Shown: positions 30,121 through 34,241 of the stretch, in pieces
How the letters are laid out: each line of letters begins with the position of its first letter
How positions within the stretch are numbered: the first letter of the stretch is position 1
Assembly (NCBI GenBank): GCA_029432775.1
Contig: JAROAZ010000041.1
Location: forward strand, 1 to 34,241
Direction: 5' to 3'
DNA length: 34,241 nucleotides
Source: Pontiellaceae bacterium B12227
Lineage (GTDB): Bacteria > Verrucomicrobiota > Kiritimatiellia > Kiritimatiellales > Pontiellaceae
The notes under the pieces: model-generated
Told to the model about the DNA's origin: nothing
Database searches by the model: none
The model's input: only the letters and a program-made list of their open reading frames with translations
Program-made: the position numbers and the translations under genes

Positions 30121-30489
30121 ATGAAAGCACACACAGCAAGTTTGATTAATGCACTGGTTCTAATCGCCTTTGGTCTTTGGGCCTATTTCGGTTCGGAAAC
30201 CCCTTCAAAAACCGCGCTGATTCCGGCCGGATTCGGGATCGTTATTCTTTCCCTCTATAAGGGGATCAAAAAGGAAGACAAAATCGTGGCTCATCTGGCG
30301 GTACTTTTGACGCTCATTATTCTTATTGCCCTGATCAAGCCTCTGACGGCGGCGCTGGGGCGTAGCGATTCGATGGCGGTTCTCCGTGTTGTTGTCATGA
30401 TGCTGACAACCGCGGTCTCCATGTTCGCCTTCATTAAAAGCTTTATTGATGTGCGTAAAGCCCGTGCCGCGAATGCCGGTCAGGGGTAG
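30121..30489 (+). CDS. Conserved small membrane protein
   Basis: 122 aa, four predicted transmembrane helices (about residues 7-25, 32-47, 57-75 and 83-107) and a basic tail. The opening MKAHTASLINALVLIAFGLWAYFGSETPSKTALIP resembles an uncharacterised membrane-protein family that I have seen mainly in Bacteroidota-like genomes; no function is known to me. AAAAGGAAACC precedes the ATG. It is cotranscribed with the dienelactone hydrolase gene. Confidence 0.7.
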   Translation: MKAHTASLINALVLIAFGLWAYFGSETPSKTALIPAGFGIVILSLYKGIKKEDKIVAHLAVLLTLIILIALIKPLTAALGRSDSMAVLRVVVMMLTTAVSMFAFIKSFIDVRKARAANAGQG

Positions 30490-30494
30490 TTTCC

Positions 30495-30562
30495 CTCGCA
30501 GAGGCGCAGAGTCCGCTGAGATCATTATTGAATAACCTCTGCGCTCTCCGCGGCTCTGCGAG
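30495..30562. repeat. Large intergenic hairpin with CGCAGAG-type arms
   Basis: CTCGCAGAG (30495-30503) pairs with CTCTGCGAG (30554-30562), and GCGCAGAG (30504-30511) with CTCTGCGC (30537-30544). The arms are made of degenerate GCAGAG repeats. It sits 6 bp after a stop codon in a 242-bp gap, with no T-run beyond it. The rest of the gap to 30731 shows no gene. Confidence 0.65.
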
Positions 30563-30731
30563 AAGTGACTCTATGACGGGAGGCATCGTTGACCGCAAAG
30601 CCTGGGGTGACCGGTGCATGGATTTCCTCAATACACTTCCTCCTAAATAAAGAAGCCCCTCAGTATTTCCCGGTTTATTGACTAAATGGTACGATATGCA
30701 TCGTCCCTTAATCAAATAGCGGGAGAGATAC

Positions 30732-31529
30732 GTGTTCGAAAGTTGGGAAGAGATCGTTTTTACGTTGGTGGCTCCTTTGCTGGCGGCACAGATTTTCCTG
30801 ATGGTACTGGTTTATTTTACGGTGGTTCGAAAGCGCATCTCTGCCTTTTACAAAGGATACGTTCTCTTTTTAGCCAGTTTCATCCTGTTTCTGGTCGGGC
30901 GTCCGTTTCAGTTTCACTATCAGGAGGCGGAGGTTGGTCAGTACATCCTCTACACGCGTATTTTCCTTTTATATGCCGCCGCGATTCCTTCGCTTCTGAT
31001 TGCCGCGGCCGCCCAGTCCGGAATTGAAAAGAAGCGGTGGCTCCACTGGGGAGCTTACGGTGGAGGCCTCCTCGTAACATTTCTCTATATCCTATATCGC
31101 CAAGCATGGTTTGATCGATTTGTGATCACTCGTGAAATGCGCTCGTGGGTTGCTGATTATGAGGGCATCTTTTTCCCGCATCTAATCCAGGCCGTTGGCG
31201 TGGGGGTTCTGCTGGCGCTTCCGAGTTTGTACTTAATGGTTCGTGAATTGCGGGGAGCACGAAATTCCAAGCAACTGGCCTTCCTGTTCGGTGCCTTCCT
31301 GTTCGGCGCCATCATGTTCTTTGCTTCGCTCACTAAGGAATCCCTGGGCTATTTCTATATCGGCTCCATTCTGAGCGCCCTTTGCTGGAGCTGGGCGGTT
31401 TTTCAGGATGTGCGCGATATGAAGGGACGGGTTTCTCTGTTGAAAGATGAATTGCAGAGTCGGGTTCAATCGGGCGGCCAGAACGTGGACGACGTGCTCG
31501 ACGATCTAGAGCAGCTTTCTATCCGATGA
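30732..31529 (+). CDS. Seven-helix membrane protein with short cytoplasmic coiled tail
   Basis: 265 aa with about seven hydrophobic helices filling residues 8-222, then a cytoplasmic tail DVRDMKGRVSLLKDELQSRVQSGGQNVDDVLDDLEQLSIR that is predicted to be a coiled coil. The design resembles the membrane sensor part of 7TM receptor-type signalling proteins, but no kinase, cyclase or HTH domain follows. It starts at GTG 30732 with GGGAGAG upstream. Its TGA overlaps the ATG of the next gene (ATGA). I do not recognise a family; a receptor or scaffold linked to the two following genes is a guess. Confidence 0.65.
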   Translation: MFESWEEIVFTLVAPLLAAQIFLMVLVYFTVVRKRISAFYKGYVLFLASFILFLVGRPFQFHYQEAEVGQYILYTRIFLLYAAAIPSLLIAAAAQSGIEKKRWLHWGAYGGGLLVTFLYILYRQAWFDRFVITREMRSWVADYEGIFFPHLIQAVGVGVLLALPSLYLMVRELRGARNSKQLAFLFGAFLFGAIMFFASLTKESLGYFYIGSILSALCWSWAVFQDVRDMKGRVSLLKDELQSRVQSGGQNVDDVLDDLEQLSIR

Positions 31530-32635
31530 AGGGCTACTTTAAGTTTTTCACCGGACCGCATGGGGGCGACGGCCGTGCGGCGGTGATTATAAAGATGACG
31601 GCCTCCGACGGAACGATCGGCTGGGGCCAGAGTGTGCCGATTGCCAAATGGAGCTATGAAACGCTCGAAACGGCCACCATTGCCCTGCGCGATTACTATG
31701 TGCCGGCGCTGATTGGACATGATCCGCAGGATATTGCGGGCGCCCATAAGCTTATGGATAAGGCGATTGCTCCCGGTTTTTCAACCGGTATGCCCATTAC
31801 GCGCGCGGGAATTGATATTGCCCTCCACGATCTGATTGGGAAACTCAAGGGCCAGTCGCTCGCGCAGATGTGGGGCAAAACTTCCAGTGATCGGATAAAG
31901 CTCAGTTGGACCGTGAACGTAAAGTCGCTCGACGACATCGAAAAGGTGATGGGCGAGGGGAGCAGGCAGGGCTATCGAAACTTTAATATAAAGGTAGGCC
32001 CAGACCCGTCGTTCGATGTGGAGCTGGCGAAACGGGTACGAAAAAACGCGCCGGACTGTTTTCTGTGGGCGGACGCTAACGGTGGCTACACGGTTGAAAA
32101 GGCGCTCGAAGCAGCGCCGAAGCTGGCGGATGTCGGGGTGGTGGATATTCTCGAAGCGCCGCTGCGCCCGAACCGGATCAGCGGATATCAGGCACTGAAA
32201 AAGCAGGGGGCGTTGCCGATCCTGATGGACGAGGGGGTCGTGAGCCCAACCGATCTGGAGGAATTCATTAAGCTGCGCATGCTGGATGGTATTGCATCGA
32301 AGCCATCGCGCTGCGGCGGTTTGACCTCGAATAAACGGCAGATAGAACTCTGCCGGGAAAACGGCTTGATGTGGGTTGGCAGCGGCCTGACCGATCCGGA
32401 TATTTCGCTGGCAGCGACCTTGGGGCTCTATGGCGCATTTGGTTTGCAGAAGCCTGCGGCGCTCAATGGCGATCAGTTTCTTAATGCCGATGTACTGAAA
32501 AAAAGAATCCGGGTCGAGGATGGCTATGCCTATGTTCCGCATGGCCCCGGCCTTGGCATTGAGGTCGATGAAGAAAAAGTGGTTGAACTGATGAAGCGTA
32601 GTGGTGGTGACAAGTTATTGAAAGGGATAAAATGA
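31526..32635 (+). CDS. Enolase-superfamily enzyme, muconate-lactonizing-enzyme subgroup
   Basis: Abstracts a proton alpha to a carboxylate; members include dipeptide epimerases, o-succinylbenzoate synthase, cycloisomerases and sugar-acid dehydratases. The active-site set is complete and correctly spaced: K156 (FNIKVG, with Asn in place of the first Lys of KxK), metal ligands D183 (WADANGGYT), E210 (ILEAPL) and D235 (LMDEGV), and K259 (IASKPSRCGG). The 20s-loop end GTIGWGQSVP is typical. 369 aa, with a slightly short N-terminal capping domain. Translationally coupled to the genes on both sides by ATGA overlaps. The substrate is not predictable; the ThuA neighbour suggests sugar-derived acids. 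Confidence 0.86.
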   Translation: MKGYFKFFTGPHGGDGRAAVIIKMTASDGTIGWGQSVPIAKWSYETLETATIALRDYYVPALIGHDPQDIAGAHKLMDKAIAPGFSTGMPITRAGIDIALHDLIGKLKGQSLAQMWGKTSSDRIKLSWTVNVKSLDDIEKVMGEGSRQGYRNFNIKVGPDPSFDVELAKRVRKNAPDCFLWADANGGYTVEKALEAAPKLADVGVVDILEAPLRPNRISGYQALKKQGALPILMDEGVVSPTDLEEFIKLRMLDGIASKPSRCGGLTSNKRQIELCRENGLMWVGSGLTDPDISLAATLGLYGAFGLQKPAALNGDQFLNADVLKKRIRVEDGYAYVPHGPGLGIEVDEEKVVELMKRSGGDKLLKGIK

Positions 32636-33618
32636 GCGGTAACAGATGGGAGATTGCGGGAGGCAACCACGTAGTGGCGGCTCTACCGGTAAAGCCTGCA
32701 CTACGTGCTGGCTTGGCGTGTGCCGTGATGGGATTGGTTCTCGGCACGGCCGCCAAAGAATATATAACCGCACCCAAGGCCGGGGCCATCAAACCTCCGA
32801 CGGAGGAGTGGGTCGCCAGGATCGAATCGCTGGCGCCGGGGAAACCAACGGCGGTTCCGGCCAAGCCTCGCAAGGTGTTGGTGTTTTCGCTGGCGACGGG
32901 CTTTAAGCATACCGTTGCACCTCACGTTAAAGAGGTGGCGAAGGTACTCGCTGAAAAGAGCGGGGCTTTTGAGGTCGTGCTTAATGATGATATCGCTGTG
33001 TTCGAAAAAGGGAGCCTGGCGCAATATGATGCCGTGCTGTTGAATAATGTCTGTCCGGACCGGGAAAGGCGCGATGTATTCTGGGATGTCCTTAAAGAGG
33101 ATGATAAGGCCGCCGCATACGAAGCCAACCTGCTCGACTATGTTGCGGGAGGTGGAGGACTCGTGGTGATACATGGTGCCATTGCGTTTCAGAATAACTC
33201 AGCGGCCGTTAGTGAAATGATCGGAGGTAGCTTTGATTGGCATCCCAAATTTCAGATGGTGACGTTGGACCTGGTTGACCCGGTACATCCTTTGGTTGGG
33301 GGCTTTGAGGGAAAAGGATTTGTGCATCAGGACGAGCCGTATCTGTTTAAGAACGCCTATAAGGAGAAGAGCTTCCGCCCATTGCTGGAAATGGATGTTT
33401 CGAAGCTTAATGCGGAAACACTGGAAAAGAAGGCGGTTGCTGATGGGGTGAAGTATGTGGCCTGGATTAAACCGCATGGTGACGGACGTGTGTTTTACTG
33501 CAGTCCTTCGCATCACCCGGCCAGTTATGAAACGGAAGCGATGCTCCGTTTCCTGCTGGATGGTACGCAGTATGCGCTCGGCGACCTGCGGTGCGATGAT
33601 TCACCGATGATCAAATAA
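32632..33618 (+). CDS. ThuA-domain (trehalose-utilisation-like) protein with N-terminal membrane or signal segment
   Basis: ThuA-like proteins have a class I glutamine-amidotransferase fold and are linked to disaccharide and keto-sugar metabolism. Seen: KVLVFSLATGFKHTVAPHV, YDAVLLNNVC, LLDYVAGGGGLVVIHGAIAF, GGSFDWHP and a GDGRVFYCSPSHHPASYE segment. Residues ~24-41 are hydrophobic (LRAGLACAVMGLVLGTAA) and look like a signal peptide or anchor; they are preceded by an unusual ~23-residue leader partly encoded by a 9-bp inverted repeat. The start overlaps the preceding stop (ATGA). The ThuA domain spans about residues 82-315. The last of a three-gene unit, followed by a hairpin. Confidence 0.85.
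   Translation: MSGNRWEIAGGNHVVAALPVKPALRAGLACAVMGLVLGTAAKEYITAPKAGAIKPPTEEWVARIESLAPGKPTAVPAKPRKVLVFSLATGFKHTVAPHVKEVAKVLAEKSGAFEVVLNDDIAVFEKGSLAQYDAVLLNNVCPDRERRDVFWDVLKEDDKAAAYEANLLDYVAGGGGLVVIHGAIAFQNNSAAVSEMIGGSFDWHPKFQMVTLDLVDPVHPLVGGFEGKGFVHQDEPYLFKNAYKEKSFRPLLEMDVSKLNAETLEKKAVADGVKYVAWIKPHGDGRVFYCSPSHHPASYETEAMLRFLLDGTQYALGDLRCDDSPMIK
32668..32707. repeat. Inverted repeat inside the ThuA leader
   Basis: CACGTAGTG (32668-32676) and CACTACGTG (32699-32707) are perfect 9-bp arms around 22 nt. They fall in the codons just before the hydrophobic segment. Confidence 0.55.
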
Positions 33619-33638
33619 AAAGAGTGGATTTACAGGAC

Positions 33639-33677
33639 TTCCCTCGCTTGGGAGCATTGCTTTCCCATGGGAGGGAA
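33639..33677 (+). terminator. Hairpin after the ThuA gene, probable terminator
   Basis: TTCCCTC-GCT-TGGGA pairs with TCCCA-TGG-GAGGGAA (12 pairs around a 3x3 internal loop), with the end loop at 33654-33662. It lies 21 bp past the stop. A T-run follows only 16 nt later, so termination is likely but not textbook. Confidence 0.55.
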
Positions 33678-33771
33678 TATGTTTCATGCATTTTTTAACT
33701 AAATACACCTTTCGCAAAACACGCCTTATTAGGGGTTTGTGAGAAGGGCGAAAAATAAGTTCAAAAAACGG

Positions 33772-33799
33772 TTGCGGGAAACCCGTTTCTGACTACTAT
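33772..33799 (+). promoter_or_regulatory. Probable rRNA promoter P1
   Basis: TTGCGG (33772-33777), 16 bp, TACTAT (33794-33799), followed by a GC-rich CCGTCCCCC discriminator. It begins a ~450-bp non-coding leader running to the window edge. Confidence 0.6.
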
Positions 33800-33806
33800 C
33801 CGTCCC

Positions 33807-33853
33807 CCTGTTCACAACGCGTCAGCCGCTTAACGCACTGACAAGCGAACAGG
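33807..33853 (+). other. P1 leader stem-loop
   Basis: CCTGTTC (33807-33813) pairs with GAACAGG (33847-33853), and GTCAG with CTGAC (33838-33842), with GCTTAAC exposed in the loop. The same arrangement recurs after P2. Confidence 0.5.
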
Positions 33854-34025
33854 AAACTTGTTCTTTTATAACATCTGAATTGTACCGGATAAGCTGGACC
33901 GCAAGGTCAGATCCTAACTGCGCAAAACGAGCTGCTAGCCGTTCATGTAAAGTCACAGGGTTTCTTTTAAAAGTAGTGATGAATTCCACTAAAATTCAGT
34001 GTTTGAAAATAATTTGATTTTCGGG

Positions 34026-34053
34026 TTGATCGAAATGAAACGATCATTACTAT
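34026..34053 (+). promoter_or_regulatory. Probable rRNA promoter P2
   Basis: TTGATC (34026-34031), 16 bp, TACTAT (34048-34053). It has the same -10 and spacer length as P1, 254 bp downstream of it. Confidence 0.6.
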
Positions 34054-34061
34054 AGCCCGCC

Positions 34062-34107
34062 TTGTTCAAAACAAAACGTGCTTAACCGCACAGTTTGAAA
34101 CGAACAA
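34062..34107 (+). other. P2 leader stem-loop
   Basis: TTGTTC (34062-34067) pairs with GAACAA (34102-34107). Inside, AAACGTGC and GCAC-A-GTTT pair around TTAACC. TGTTC begins exactly 10 bp after the -10 box, as it does at P1. Confidence 0.5.
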
Positions 34108-34132
34108 AACATCATCTCCTGAGGGCGATGAT

Positions 34133-34149
34133 TGATCTTTGAAAATAGA
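34133..34149 (+). promoter_or_regulatory. boxA-like antitermination signal in pre-16S leader
   Basis: TGATCTTTGAAAATAG resembles the boxA region (TGnTCTTTnAAAA) common in rRNA leaders. A small ATCATC/GATGAT hairpin (34111-34132) lies just before it. No 16S rRNA start is reached before the window ends. Confidence 0.5.
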
Positions 34150-34241
34150 ATAACTCATAAGAAATATATGACGAAATGAAGCATCGCTTCGAATCAGAAG
34201 TGGTGCGGTTTGTTATAGCCAATTCTTTGAAACTTGTTTGG

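Noticed and set aside
34100..34241. Start of the 16S rRNA gene
   Set aside because: The leader and boxA-like signal are present but no AGAGTTTGAT-type 16S start appears before the window ends.
1..34241. CRISPR arrays, insertion sequences, prophage or integrase genes
   Set aside because: No regularly spaced long repeats, transposase motifs or phage genes were seen; the dispersed palindrome is too short and irregularly spaced to be an array.

Overview
The window looks like chromosomal DNA of a marine, polysaccharide-degrading bacterium of the PVC group, most likely Kiritimatiellota (Pontiella-like). This is an inference from gene content (L-fucose isomerase and permease, secreted esterase-type hydrolases, ThuA-like and enolase-superfamily proteins), moderate-to-high GC content and intergenic style; no rRNA lies inside the window to prove it. 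There is no phage, insertion sequence, CRISPR array or plasmid gene.

Layout. 1-2.1 kb: Sfp-type phosphopantetheinyl transferase overlapping a stand-alone Fe-S PD-(D/E)XK nuclease, then two identical tRNA-Arg(ACG) genes. 2.2-9.9 kb: L-fucose locus, with an AraC regulator divergent from fucI, then fucP, a small membrane protein, a PAS-SpoIIE phosphatase and a rhamnulokinase-type sugar kinase. A 15-bp palindrome, GTATRGAATATACCA, lies in both the araC/fucI gap and the kinase promoter region, so the AraC protein probably controls both. 10.1-11.6 kb: a transaldolase/FSA-family enzyme and an SDR on the minus strand. 11.8-24.6 kb: a nine-gene plus-strand run of DeoR regulator, 2-oxoacid dehydrogenase E2, lipoyl-E3 and fused E1 alpha-beta, PHP-domain protein, SorD-like SDR, SorE-like MDR, HAD phosphatase and transketolase, closed by a strong terminator. 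24.8-33.6 kb: secreted esterase, sugar nucleotidyltransferase, two small proteins of unknown function, tRNA-Ser(CGA), DoxX-like protein, LpxL/HtrB-type acyltransferase, dienelactone hydrolase, small membrane proteins, and a tightly overlapping 7TM / enolase-superfamily / ThuA trio. 33.6-34.2 kb: a non-coding leader with two tandem promoters, almost certainly that of an rRNA operon whose 16S gene begins just past the window.

How the genes fit. FucP, FucI and the kinase would take L-fucose to L-fuculose-1-phosphate; no fuculose-phosphate aldolase is present here. The DeoR run couples a SorE/SorD-like redox pair (by homology L-sorbose-1-P to D-glucitol-6-P to D-fructose-6-P), two possible phosphatases and transketolase with a complete 2-oxoacid dehydrogenase complex. 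I do not recognise this as a described pathway.

The strongest unexplained signal is a dispersed 15-bp palindrome, TTCCARNNNYTGGAA. It has 14 exact copies of TTCCA-N5-TGGAA in 34 kb, where about 0.03 are expected by chance at uniform base composition. Thirteen copies are inside genes, in all three codon phases, so DNA-level selection or propagation is implied. Other notable signals are five long intergenic hairpins with low-complexity arms, and a duplicated promoter-plus-leader module ahead of the rRNA operon.
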